A stretch of DNA of 64,000 nucleotides. It comes from Trichoplax sp. H2 (taxonomy: Eukaryota > Placozoa > Uniplacotomia > Trichoplacea). The notes beneath the pieces were generated by a model. That model worked only from the letters and a program-made list of their open reading frames with translations, made no database searches and was not told where the DNA came from. Where the stretch lies: contig NOWV01000201.1 of NCBI GenBank assembly GCA_003344405.1, positions 62,001 to 126,000 on the forward strand. Reading direction: 5' to 3'. Every line of letters begins with the position of its first letter. Within the stretch, counting starts at the first letter, position 1. The position numbers and the translations under genes were made by a program. Shown one piece after another: positions 50,479 through 61,549 of this stretch.

Positions 50479-51839
50479 TTACTTTGCTCCTGCCGATTTC
50501 TTTAAGGATTTGGCTTTAGTACCTTCACGGAAACCATTACGGAAACGACGCTGAACAAGTTTCAAGTGACGCATACGTCCAGTACCAGTGGTCTTTCTAC
50601 GAATACCCTTTTCGCTCCAGTTATCTAATTAGGTCATTGATAATGTTAGCAATTGCTTATTTCACTGTACAGGTGTAACGCTTAACATCAAGCGATCGAT
50701 CTTAAGGTACCTATAGCATGATGATAACTTGATTCTATTTGATATTTAGATTATGACTATTACTAATAGCTTAATACTGCATGATATATTACTGGACTAT
50801 TTCAATGCTATCCATCTCACAAGACTTACAGTGTCTAGTGCGGGCTGATGGGAATCCACATCGGGCACACCTATGCTTCTGAATATGGTAACTTCGCCGA
50901 CTGCAGCGTCTGCATAAGGTGTGAGTTTTACTAGTTCTTTTACCAAATGACGATGTACCTTTAGTCTAAAAGTCAAGTGATTAAGAGCAAGTTAAAAACA
51001 AGCAGTAGAAATGTTTCCTTTTGCACTTGCAAAAGGGTATCTTGACCATACTATATCATTTCGCATAGAATTCACTATGGAATTAAAAAAAAAGCGACCA
51101 ATGTGATAAAGGTACAACTAAATCGTTTTGTATAATCATAGGAAGAGTATACTAGATAATCTAACATGATGGTCATCCATTTCAGTAGCATTATTCCATA
51201 GCAAGCGGCTAAAGATAGGACCAACGCATACTAAAGTGAATGATAGTCAATCAACCTGTTCAACTAGGTTATCCTTTTCTACTTGATTTACTATCTGACT
51301 ACAGTTTCATTATGAACTCGATATTACGTCTTGGGTATAATAGTAAGATAAAAACTTCTCAATAATGCCAAAATCATTCGTCCCAATAGGAAGGGAAGGC
51401 ACCAACCGATAGGATATCGAACTGTCTTAGCAAGACGTCATGTCGGCGTAGTTATCGATGTACTTGTCGTGTAATAAAGAGTATCGATAGATTCTGAATG
51501 ACTAAGGAATCGATTGAAATGTAGATTAGCTAAGTAAAAGTTGTCTTCTGAAGTAAAATAAACTGATTTCAGACTAGTATCAATCGACTATTGATGCATT
51601 TCGTTTTTGGGCGATATCTAGCGACATCCATCTTGGTGTCCAGAAAGTTGCCAAGAAGCATATACAAGTTAATAAGTACAAAATAATCGTATTCTTACTG
51701 CGTTAATTCCAAAAAAAAATGGATGATACGTTAAAAATTGTATGTAAATAGCATTTGTATGTGGAATAAACGCTTAAAACGCATGAAAACATAGACGATT
51801 GCAAACGATTTTAGCCGCTACTCGTGCCACACTCACCAT
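50479..51839 (-). CDS. RPL37: 60S ribosomal protein eL37
   Basis: Three exons on the minus strand: 51837-51839 (only the ATG), 50830-50965 and 50479-50624. They join to 94 residues (human eL37 has 97). The protein is a zinc-binding component of the large ribosomal subunit. It starts [11 protein letters not shown] and has two CxxC pairs (Cys19/22 in CRRC, Cys34/37 in CARC) that bind zinc. YNWSEK spans the second junction, and [24 protein letters not shown] and a Lys/Ala tail follow. Intron 1 (51836-50966) runs from GTGAGT to TTTTAG, and intron 2 (50829-50625) from GTAAGT to AATTAG. An intron immediately after the start codon is a common arrangement in animal ribosomal protein genes. A pyrimidine tract CTTTCTTCTTC (complement of 51858-51868) just upstream of the ATG is a good 5'-TOP candidate, which would put it under growth-dependent translational control. 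Confidence 0.96.
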
Positions 51840-51857
51840 CTTGGACAGGCAATGGTT

Positions 51858-51868
51858 GAAGAAGAAAG
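51858..51868 (-). promoter_or_regulatory. 5'-TOP-like pyrimidine tract of eL37
   Basis: On the coding strand the sequence is CTTTCTTCTTC, ending about 18 bases before the initiator ATG. Ribosomal protein mRNAs of animals begin with such a tract. The start site itself is inferred. Confidence 0.5.
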
Positions 51869-51939
51869 TTGAAAGGCTGGCAATGCGCATGTGTACCATC
51901 CTGCACTCGTGGGTACCGTGGCGTAGGGCGTAGCCGACG

Positions 51940-52017
51940 GTACACTACAGTACAGGTACTGTAGGCCTCAGTCTACAGTACAGTATTATACTGTACACTA
52001 CTGTACTGTACTGTATC
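51940..52017. repeat. TACAGTA/TACTGTA palindrome cluster bordering the satellite
   Basis: Contains TACAGTACAGGTACTGTA, TACAGTACAGTATTATACTG and CTGTACTGTACTGTA within 80 bases, the same words as the 20586-20654 ladder. It directly abuts the first unit of the 193-bp satellite. Confidence 0.75.
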
Positions 52018-53003
52018 TGTTCGCGTATTGGGCTCAGAATTCTTTCTCCGGGTAGCAGTTTGCTGCATGTCTCTCTCTACCTTGTACCTGGCGGACTTTA
52101 GAGACTTACTGTTAGGTAAATAAAGTTCTCTTCTCTTGAAACAGTTCTCTCTCGTCTCAGTCTACAAGTAGAAAGATATATTATTGCAGAGTTTAGAAAG
52201 AAACTCTAACGCTAACAGTATTGTATTATATATACAGTATAGTACAATATTGTGTTATGGTGTTAGCGTATTGAGCTCAGAATTCTTTCTCTGTGCAGCA
52301 GTCTCTCTCTCTCTCTCTACCTTGGACTTGAAAGACTTAGAGTAATAAAGTTCTCTACTCTGAAACAGTTCTCTCTCGTCTCAGTCTACAAGTAGAAAGA
52401 CATATTGCAGAGTTCAGAAAAAACGCTAACCCTAACGGTATTGTGTTATGATGTTAGCGTACAGAGCTCAGAATCCTTTCTCTGTGCAGCAGTCTCTCTC
52501 TCTCTCTCTACCTTGGACTTGAGAGACTTAGAGTAATAAAGTTCTCTACTCTGAAACAGTTCTCTCTCGTCTCAGTCTACAAGTACAGTAGAAAGACATA
52601 TTGCAGAGTTCAGAACAAACGCTAACCCTAACAGTATTGTGTTATGGTGTTAGCGTATTGAGCTCAGAATCCTTTCTCTGTGCAGCAGTCTCTCTCTCTC
52701 TCTTTCTACCTTGGACTTGAAAGACTTAGAGTAATAAAGTTCTCTACTCTGAAACAGTTCTCTCTTGTCTCAGTCTATAAGTAGAAAGACATATTGCAGA
52801 GTTCAGAACAAACGCTAACCCTAACAGTACTGTGTTATGGTGTTAGCGTACTGAGCTCAGAATCCTTTCTCTGTGCAGCAGTCTCTCTCTCTACTGTACC
52901 TTGGACTTGAGAGACTTAGAGTAATAAAGTTCTCTACTCTGAAACAGTTCTCTCTCGTCTCAGTCTACAAGTAGAAAGATATATTATTGCAGAGTTCTGA
53001 AAA
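52018..53003. repeat. 193-bp satellite, five copies, with LTR-like ends
   Basis: Units begin at 52018, 52261, 52452, 52648 and 52841, so the regular spacing is 191-196 bases (the first interval is longer because of an insert of TATA/TACAGTA sequence). Units 2-4 begin TGTTAGCG and end near CGCTAACCCTAAC(A), so unit ends are inverted repeats of TG...CA type. Inside each is a CT-dinucleotide run, CTACCTTGGACTTG, GAGTAATAAAGTTCTC (an AATAAA hexamer), and CAGTTCTCTCTYGTCTCAGT. Unit 1 is the most diverged and unit 5 loses its end at 53003. A long terminal repeat amplified in tandem would look like this; no retroelement gene or primer site is seen next to it. Confidence 0.9.
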
Positions 53004-53671
53004 AAACTACTGTAGTGTAGATACTGCACTGCATTCGCCATAAAGCTGCGATTAGACGCAATTTCATGACTATTCTACATACAGTAGACTAGAATGTTTA
53101 TTTTCTTCTCTTCCATCGGAAATTTCCACCCGCTTGTCTGTCTGTAAAAGGCTCCGTTGCAGTCCATGTCAGGAATGGACGTCCTTCTGTCTTTCCCAGT
53201 ACTGGGCCGACACTGGAACCGTTCCAGTATCATACAGCGCAGTAGTTGAACGACATTAATTTTGCGTCAATACTCGTCATGTAGTCCTATTGCTATTTCG
53301 GTAAGTATTTCGCTTCGCGGGTATTTCGAAATTTGGACTTAAGGGATGTCTAAATGGTCAATTTCAGTTCATTCAATGGACGCTAACGGTAATATAACTC
53401 AACTGCTACAGTATGATAGGCTATTATTTAGAGGAATCAAGTCATTGGCAGAAATAATATCGTTATTGTATGTCTCATCTACTGTAAAACTGGCTGGCTA
53501 GGCTAGCAATACAGTAAGTAGCAAGTCCATCCACCTAGGCGACATTACTTTTGTAAAAGTTGACTGCATACAAAAGGCAATAGTAAACTCAAGCCTTGGA
53601 CACGGTACAGGTTTCCATGGTGGCAAGGACAGTATGGCAAAGCCAAGGTAATCTCGGAGCAACCCGCAATC
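53004..53671. other. Spacer and presumed promoter of the eight-exon gene
   Basis: No gene is recognised. The frame 53498-53695 (-) overlaps the antisense of the first exon and is treated as accidental. A GTTCCAGT/ACTGG palindromic patch lies at about 53200-53230. Confidence 0.35.
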
Positions 53672-56628
53672 ATGGCTCGCAATAAAGAAAAGCAATTTAG
53701 CAAATTAAATCGTTTTCTCCTAGCTAAGCAAATTGAAGATGATGAAGCTCAAGGTTGTTGGCACAAATTGACTTGACGTAATAATAGTCATTCACCAAAT
53801 TTCATACATTGACAACATACTCATAGACTAGTATGGATTATTCTGGCTATCAACAAATAAATCAAGATGCATATCCTACGGTAGAGTAGTAGCTAGTAGT
53901 ACAGCTAACGACTTGCAAGTTTGGCCATTCTGTAATAGAATTTACTGTATTGCCCATAATTACAACTAAGTAGGAAGATAATCACCATTGTAACCGGTAT
54001 GTGGTATTTTAGCATCGATGGGTAAATTCTGCAATGGTAAAAGAAATTACCTTATTCATGACTCTCAGTTTGTAAGAATAGTAGTATATTGATGCAAAGC
54101 ATCACCAGCCAGGACATTTGTAGTAGTGTTATTGTAGAAATAGAGAAATAGAATACGGTAGTAACTGACTATCTACTTTAGCATAATACACGTGTATATC
54201 AACAGGGGGATCGCTATTACGTGTAGAAACTTGCAGACGCATAAGCTTTAGCCAGACTTGGATAAACTTAATGTAGTATAGAGGATAGATGTCATCTTGA
54301 ACTAAATAACTGATATATGAATGCAACTGATTTTATCGCATCGAAATGTTGCACCTTTTTTAAAATCAACCTTTATTAATGATAGGCGAGAGACTGATCA
54401 GCAAGCAAAGGCCTCCATTGGTAAATTACTCTTTCAAGCTGATGCATAAATTAAATTAAACCATGAATAGTTTCACTTCTTATCCTGAATTTACAGTAAA
54501 AGCTTTTGTCTTATGCCTGTTACCGTATTGATGCTAACCATAGAGTTGATTTCTCCCTGTTTCCGATTTGCAATTGTATGTAGAATGTAGACAACATGTA
54601 ATGAATAGGTTTTTAATCCTTTATCGACAATTACTTTATTAAGCACAACCGACTACTCTGCGCCATATACTTGTACAGTAGTGCTTTACTTCCTATTGCT
54701 ATTATCATGGACTACTAGAAGGTCTTCTTAGATGTTCATGCTATTACACTTTTAAAACACCTAATTACTGCTGTAATTAGCTGAAATCACTATGCAAACA
54801 TCTTCAGCATATGGAACATCAAGCTGAAGGTTATTTACTGTTAAACACAATAATTAATATTCACTTGATTTAGTACTACGTAGTAGTCCTCATAGGAGGA
54901 CAACAGTGAATACTTGATAATTAGATAATTATATTCATTTTCTGTAATGTTACATAATTGTATACAGATAGGAAGGATAAACTGAGGATGATACAGTGGT
55001 GATATTTTAACGATTATTGTTGTCGAATAAGCGCTTACCTCATATCATTGATTGCTATATGGATCTACTGTCTTTTAAGCGTACTTTAAAGACTGCTGAA
55101 GATGTAAAAAAGTGGATTCCAAGCATCAAAAGAGAGCTTGATTATTATTTACAAGTAAGAATGAATTAAAAATAATGAGATAAATACTGTATAGGCCGAT
55201 CCTATTTAATGCTACCCAACTTTGTCTACAGGGTATACTGATATAATGTAGTTAATAGTTATAAGATTGAATACTATATCTTTTCGTCATACGATTACAA
55301 TAATATAAATACTCGTACGTGTATAGATGAGGGTTCATTTCAATGACATGATACTCTCTGACTTAACTAGACTATAATTTCATTATAATGGATGATTCTG
55401 TTCATTAGGATATTATAATATCTACTAATTCTCTTCTTCATAGCAAATATCCGGAGTGCGCAATTATCCTGAAGTAAAAATAAAAGAATTTAGGGAAAAA
55501 GTAGATAACTTAGAGATAGAACATAAGAGGTACAACCGGATATCATATCAATAAGAACTGCCAAATATGTAACCGCTTTATTGAATAAAAAATCGCGTCA
55601 TGCATACGACGAGGACGAGTCTTTCGATTTTTAAGTCGCAATCTGAAAAATCTTCATAAATATCTACATATTTACGTCTAGAAATAATTCATGTTCGTCC
55701 TATTATAGAGTATACGATGCTTCAATGTTATTATTTCGTTGATGTCGAAGCTAGGTTTATTAAAAAAGTTTACCAGCTAGAACCTCAAACAATCGACGAA
55801 CCTTGGAAACCTCGAGCTTACCGCAGTAAGAAGCGCCTGTGCGAACAGCCCCAAGGTAAAATTATAGACTATATATGCGCATACGCGTTATCAGTTCTGA
55901 TTGAACACCTTTCAAATAAACCATATTAGCAGTTTTGTTATTGTATTTACTGGAAATGGATACTGTTTTGATGACTTCAGGAGATCAGTTGCAGATAAAG
56001 AAAGTTCATTTACCGTTGTTAGAAAAGGAAAAGCAACTAAGTTCTGCTAGAACAAACTGTGAAGGTGAAATGATCTCGCAACATATTCCAACTAATTTTC
56101 AGGACCAACCTTTAAAACTGAAATCGGTACCTAGTCCGTATTTATTAGCAACTGCTGCCCGTTATTCTAAGGTACGGTATTGTTAGTAGTGGATGGTTAT
56201 CCTATCGATAATTCCGTGATAATATCACCAACGATCTAGTAGTAGATCGTTTTACAGAAGGTTTTACAAAGAATAGAGTACAGATAAATATATCTACGCT
56301 GAGTTGTTGAGTAAAGTTAATATTGATTCTTGTACTTAAAGAGTCAAGTTACTAATCAACCGTTGCCGCCTGCACAGAATGAGACTGAAGAAAATTGTAA
56401 AGTCAATAACTGGTAAGGTAGTGTAACTATACAGATTATAGTGATAATAATCACCTTATATTGATTATTGGCGAACGACGTTATTCGTTAATATTGAATT
56501 GCAAATTTCGTAATATCTGCTTTAATCATTATACAAATTATCTGCAATAATGAGGTAATTTTAACATTTCAATTTTCAGTCTTGGTCTTGACTACTCATC
56601 AAGTGATTCAGATAACGAAAAAGTATGA
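53672..56628 (+). CDS. Eight-exon gene for an unassigned 229-residue coiled-coil-type protein
   Basis: Exons 53672-53753, 54386-54420, 55080-55154, 55444-55529, 55755-55855, 55981-56171, 56342-56412 and 56580-56628 join without a stop to 229 residues. All introns are GT-AG, though the first donor (GTTGTT) is weak and the acceptor of exon 6 could instead lie at 55932. The N-terminus is basic and helical (MARNKEKQFSKLNRFL), a short RPPL segment follows, then a conserved-looking VKKWIPSIKRELDYYLQQ block, a charged helix (EFREKVDNLEIEHKRF), and EPWKPRAYRSKKR. The second half is polar and probably disordered. The C-terminus is acidic and serine-rich (LGLDYSSSDSDNEKV). MARN-x-EK resembles the start of the splicing factor ISY1, but the rest does not match it. 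I infer a nuclear protein; no family is claimed. It is divergent from eL37 and convergent with SPTLC1. Confidence 0.8.
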
Positions 56629-57396
56629 GTACAGCCTTGGATGATTAGTTTTACAATTTTATCTCATTGTAATTCCAGTGAGTTAGCTACTCTTACTAGC
56701 TCCAACATGTACATTACCTATTTAATATGCTAAATACAAACGCACATAGTGAGTTATGCAAAATATCTTTATTGCACCATTTTTATCTAATTGTTACCAA
56801 CTCCGATATTGATAAAAAATATTACATTAGAACGTATGTTAGGCACGCGTTTTACTGTAAATGAAGTAGTAGTAGCTCATTGGAGATTGACTGGATCATC
56901 AAGCAATTGATGCATTGGCTGATCGTAGAGATCAAGTTATTATGATGATCATTTGGATAACTTGGATAATGCCCCTTCACTGCAAAGTAGAAAATAAAAA
57001 TCTTCATTTTTAAGAAAAAAGGGTTTAAATCTATTGTTAAATGTATAGTATCATTGATTATTGACCGATGACACAATTACAACAGAGACAATTATATCAT
57101 AACATTATGAAGAAATGAGACAAAAAATATATCGAATCGAACGACTACCACACTGTAAAACATATTGGTACTGTATACAGTTGTTTCATAGTTTCAAAAT
57201 TTACTTCTAATTTAACCATTACAATGCCGTGGTAATAATAATCCTTTGCTGTACATAAGTGGCATAATTTCTAATGACATAAATAAAAAAGCATATTGCT
57301 GACTTTATAAAATCTGTACAGTTTGTTTGCACAGAATATTTTTTGGGAAGTTACTTAAAAACAATAAAATTTAAAGAAATCTAACGTTGAAGATTG
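56629..57396. other. 3' region between two convergent genes
   Basis: 767 bases shared by the 3' ends of the eight-exon gene (+) and SPTLC1 (-). No coding sequence is recognised; the frame 56852-57076 (-) has no motif. Confidence 0.5.
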
Positions 57397-60300
57397 CTAA
57401 AAGACTTCCTGGGCTAGAGATTTCAAAGCACTAGCAATTTGCTTTATCTGGCTGTTAGTAAATCCAGTTGTGATTGCTAAACGAATACTGCAAAGGAAAG
57501 AGTAATATATGATTAGTAAAGATCATACACCATATTAAGGTATTGAAAAAATAATAAAGAATATCATTAAACCGTAAACCTAAGTTGTACTGTAACTAGA
57601 AGTGATTTTAGGCAAATTTTACCTGGGTGCAGGTAGATGTAACTCGTCGTGATCTAAATATTTCGCTACATTTGCTATGATCTTGTGTTGATCTTGCAAC
57701 TAAAAGTAATAGGAAGATAAGTAACTTGATGAATATTTCTTATATCAGTTGCCGTATAGTGTAGTTCACATTGTTAAGAAGTCATACTTTCTGAACAAAA
57801 ATTTCGAGTTTAGCTTCATCTTCCGACCGAGACGATGACGGCGCGCTCAAGAATAAGTGAACAATGGGGGAGTTAATGTTGCCACTAACATTAAATCCCT
57901 TAATTCTTTATAAAGGAAAATGAGTACGTATTATGAGCGAAGCTTAAGCGAGAATACTTCAAATACAATAAGATTGTAGGTGATCATAATTTCGAGGCTA
58001 CATACTTTGCAATCTCTTTTCTAAACAGTGCACTTTTTGACTGAAGTTCAGAGAAAATTTCTAATTTTGAAATAGAAAAATGTAAATTGCCTAGCAAGTC
58101 TTATATAAATACATGCTGTGTATATTACTTGGTTCTGCTTCCATATAGTCGAACGCAGCAAGTGCAGCTTTTGCAAATAATGGTGGAAGAGATGCAGAAA
58201 AACAATATCCTAATCCTGAAAGGCGCTATAAACAAATAAACGTATAAGAGAATTAGATTCGATTGTATTAATGACATCGTACGTATTTATCTCTCTAATT
58301 AATTATCTGAGAGCAATAACATAAAACTAGTGCTTGCCTGATGGTCTACAACATATGAATCGCCACAGCAAAATCCTCCAGAAGTAGCTACGGAATGCTC
58401 TAGTGACGCTGACATCAAATCTATGTCCTCTGTCTGTAAGCAAAGAGTTATTGAGAAATTGATTGTTTCCTATAGGTAATTTAAAAGTAATAACGTGAAC
58501 GAGACGTACCGGTAAATTATAGTGGTCTGCCAGACCTTTACCAGATTTGCCTAAGACTCCAAATGAATAACTTTCATCCAATAGGATGCGGAATTTATAC
58601 TTATACTTTAATTCGATCTAGTGGTAGGCCGTGAAGAAAAATGATATTGAGTCATTCCGAAGATAAAGTTGGTAAGTAAAATTTTTATATTTTCATCAAG
58701 TTATCGACTAATATACCAGTTCCGGTAATGGCAGGATGTTTCCAGTATTAATATAAAGGCCTTCAACAACTACAAATCTTCTTGTGATTTTAGCTAATTT
58801 TGGATTCTTTAAAATTGAATAAAATTTTTACATATAGATAAGTATGATGGTAGTGTATAGCTTATGAAACGTCTTATGAATTAAATGCGTTAGCTCAATT
58901 GGACACTGCCGATTATTCCGAAGCTACTAACTTCTTCGTCAAATTTTGCTTGCTTCTGCAATAGTCTTTCCAGGTCTTGCATATCGTTATGCTTAAATGG
59001 TCGACGTTGGCTTCGTGATGAAACAATTCCTCTCTGATTAGAAAATGATACTGCTTCGTCGCTATAACGCACATATAACGGAAATATCGAAGTTACTAAC
59101 ATTCGTAAGAGACTAATACATATTCATAATGGTAGAAGTGAATTATTTATCTGCATTAATTCAATCGCACATCCAAGCGATAACTTCGCCTACAATAATG
59201 TTAAAATCTTGATAGGAGCCAGAAGACTTACTAAAATATGATATCACCGCGCTTAGAATAAGATGGAATAGCACTTGATACAGTAGCAAATAAAAACGAG
59301 TATAACACAGCTTCTTCACGTCCTAAGAAGTCTGCAATTCGTTTTTCGAGGTCGTTATGTACATCTACATTAAGTAATAAAAGAACACTATCAGTTAAGA
59401 TTAGTATTTATAGATCAATTATTTTTCGATGATTAATAGGAAAATATTGTGGCAACAATGAAAATAAGAATCTTCTTAAATTCTTTAGTAATGAAGCAGA
59501 CTGTAGTTGGCTAGCAAATTTACGATTTGAATAGTTGATGACAAATGGTCTACTTACTCATTGTACCATAAAAACCACGCGGACCACAAGATCCAACTCC
59601 AAACTGGTGTATACCATCAACTGCAGCTTTCTGTTGTGATATTATACGTTAACTTTGAATAATGCTACCATAGGATATAAATAGTGTTAATATTGAAAGT
59701 TCTATACTTACTTTTAGTTTCTCATTGCCAATCAAGTTAATAAAGTTGAAAGATGTAAGATTATAACATTTTTCACCGTCGATTTCCATTATCGGGCCAC
59801 TTTTACTGTAGCAAACATACATATACATTAAAGTGATTTTAGAGCACGGCGCCAATCGAATTTCATTGTGAGTCGTTATTGCAGCATTATTTATAAGTTA
59901 ATAGTATCAAGTTACAATTATTGTGATTGGTGTTTATCAAGAATTATTCGTACTGCTAGTTAATTAAGTAGTAATCATATTCTAGTCGATATTACAGTGC
60001 TATTGATAGTGTTCTACTGTAGAACGGATGCTGAAGAATATTAGATTATTATTATACGATATCGTTATACCCAGTAATAATCCTTGGCTCCGATCGAGGT
60101 TTTCCTTTGCTGGGTGGTGCCAGCGGCTCTGGAGTCCATTCTCTAATGAGCTCTTCTTCCTCCTTTATTCATAAATAAAGCAAAATGAGCTTCAGTCTAG
60201 TGCTAATTATCAGAAATATAACTTTTGACTATAACACCAAGGAGCATAGCGCAATAGTCATTATAACTTGACAGTAGTAGAATGAATACATTAGAGATGC

Positions 60301-60430
60301 AAAGTTTCCAACTAACCATTTTAGTAAGTTTTTCGTTTTGGTTAGTAGAAAGTCTATAGCTTTTCGCAAACAATAGTCTTATAACTAGTATAACCAAGAT
60401 CGTCTCAAAAACAACATGATATAGTGGCAC
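57397..60430 (-). CDS. SPTLC1: Serine palmitoyltransferase subunit 1 (first coding exon not located)
   Basis: Fourteen minus-strand exons are resolved: 60430-60317, 60162-60071, 59805-59712, 59630-59558, 59364-59232, 59061-58932, 58806-58717, 58617-58510, 58433-58338, 58225-58129, 58060-58006, 57905-57788, 57699-57623 and 57487-57397. They encode 455 residues; about 18-20 N-terminal residues with the ATG should lie upstream. The protein is the non-catalytic partner in the ER-membrane serine palmitoyltransferase, which condenses serine with palmitoyl-CoA. The first exon shown has a membrane helix ([14 protein letters not shown]), then [10 protein letters not shown]. The fold-type-I transferase core has [17 protein letters not shown] (the Cys is human Cys133), LFKHNDM-like [31 protein letters not shown] and GGFCCGDS. 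There is no PLP lysine, as expected for subunit 1. The intron after DHQ has a GC donor (CAG then GCAAGC). Confidence 0.95.
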
Positions 60431-61300
60431 CTAATAACAAAGAAATGAATGCAATGTTAGACTGCAATATTTTTTGATGCAAGCAAATTCGACATCAAAT
60501 GTTAGTATTTAAAAATATCTAAAAATTAGGATATGGGCACATATCGATCAGACATAATTACTCTGACTGTGATAATAATATAATAGGAATTATTGCCTAT
60601 TTTAGGTTCTCTTATAAGAATATTATTGTATAATTAAGATAGTTTGAAGCTTATCGTAGGACAAGTATGATTTACAACGCTAATATACCGAGTGTATATC
60701 GGCTCACACAATTATAGAGTGCCACGCCACGACTGGGTGAAAAGTGGCTGCCAATTGCGCATCATTTGGTCGATCCTCTCAATGATTAGCTTTGATGGAC
60801 TATATTTATTTTGTAGTGGATTATTTACGATTGCTTTTCAGGATGTAGACGACCATATTATACGCATACTCACTTTACATTTAGCAATTTATATTTTACA
60901 TGTCATATCTGTTGTCTCAGTACTTAGGATTGATCACATTAGTAAAGTACTTACTACTGCGTATCTTTCGCAGCATTTGCACTAGTATTATCTGTACTAG
61001 CATGATATATTAATTCTAAATAGGCCTTCTTGTTGCAGTATGGATCACAGCTTGGTATGAATTCTTAGTTTCACGTTAAGCAATATTCTTCTAGCCTGGT
61101 GATAGCTATGCAAAGTTGTGAGATTAAAATCTTGCTACATCAAAAATTAATGATGTAGCCTTTCTCCTCAGTTATCATCTGCAACTATCCAAAAATATGG
61201 CTGTTATTCATAGATTAGATGCATTAGCGATACTATTGCTCCAGGTCAAGGCTTACTGCATGATTCGAGTAAAATAGATATAGAGGATGCATTACGTCAG
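60431..61300. other. Region upstream of SPTLC1 with an orphan hydrophobic frame
   Basis: The missing first exon of SPTLC1 should lie here or farther right; no ATG-started piece ending in phase 0 before a good donor and resembling the family could be identified. On the + strand, 60692-60985 is open for 97 codons with a GTG first codon. It has two hydrophobic segments (LYLFCSGLFTIAF and LAIYILHVISVVSVL), preceded by a TTATAG acceptor-like site at about 60715. It may be an exon of a membrane protein or a chance frame. Confidence 0.3.
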
Positions 61301-61310
61301 ATAGTACGTA

Positions 61311-61510
61311 TCAATTTATTGTAGCCAGTAACTTGCAGATACGATTAAAAACCTATTGAAATTTTACAGTGATAATAGAATGTATTGCGTTTTGTAAGTA
61401 TTTTATAGAGCATCCATTTATTGTAGCCAGTAACTTGCAGATATGATTCAAAAATTATAGAAATTTCGATAGCACAATGTATTCGAAATTTGGAAGTAAT
61501 TTATGGTATG
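61311..61510. repeat. Direct repeat pair of about 100 bp
   Basis: ATTTATTGTAGCCAGTAACT then TGCAGATAYGATTMAAAA occurs at about 61314 and 61418, followed by a diverged ATAGAAATT, AATGTATT, TTTGTAAGTATTTTATAG-like end in both. Confidence 0.8.
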
Positions 61511-61549
61511 AAGAATAGTTGATACGTCATTACATCCATGGCGCTAAAA

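Noticed and set aside
50625-50829. C/D-box snoRNA in the second eL37 intron
   Set aside because: An ATGATGA occurs on the wrong strand and no matching D box is placed correctly.
52424-52436. CTAACCCTAAC in the satellite as interstitial telomere repeat
   Set aside because: Only one CCCTAA per unit is present, and it is part of the unit's inverted end.
59152-59186. Possible SPTLC1 exon reading [13 protein letters not shown] between two resolved exons
   Set aside because: Inserting it creates a stop at the junction (TA joined to G), while the exons at 59232 and 59061 join directly to give GDIIFYDEAVSF.
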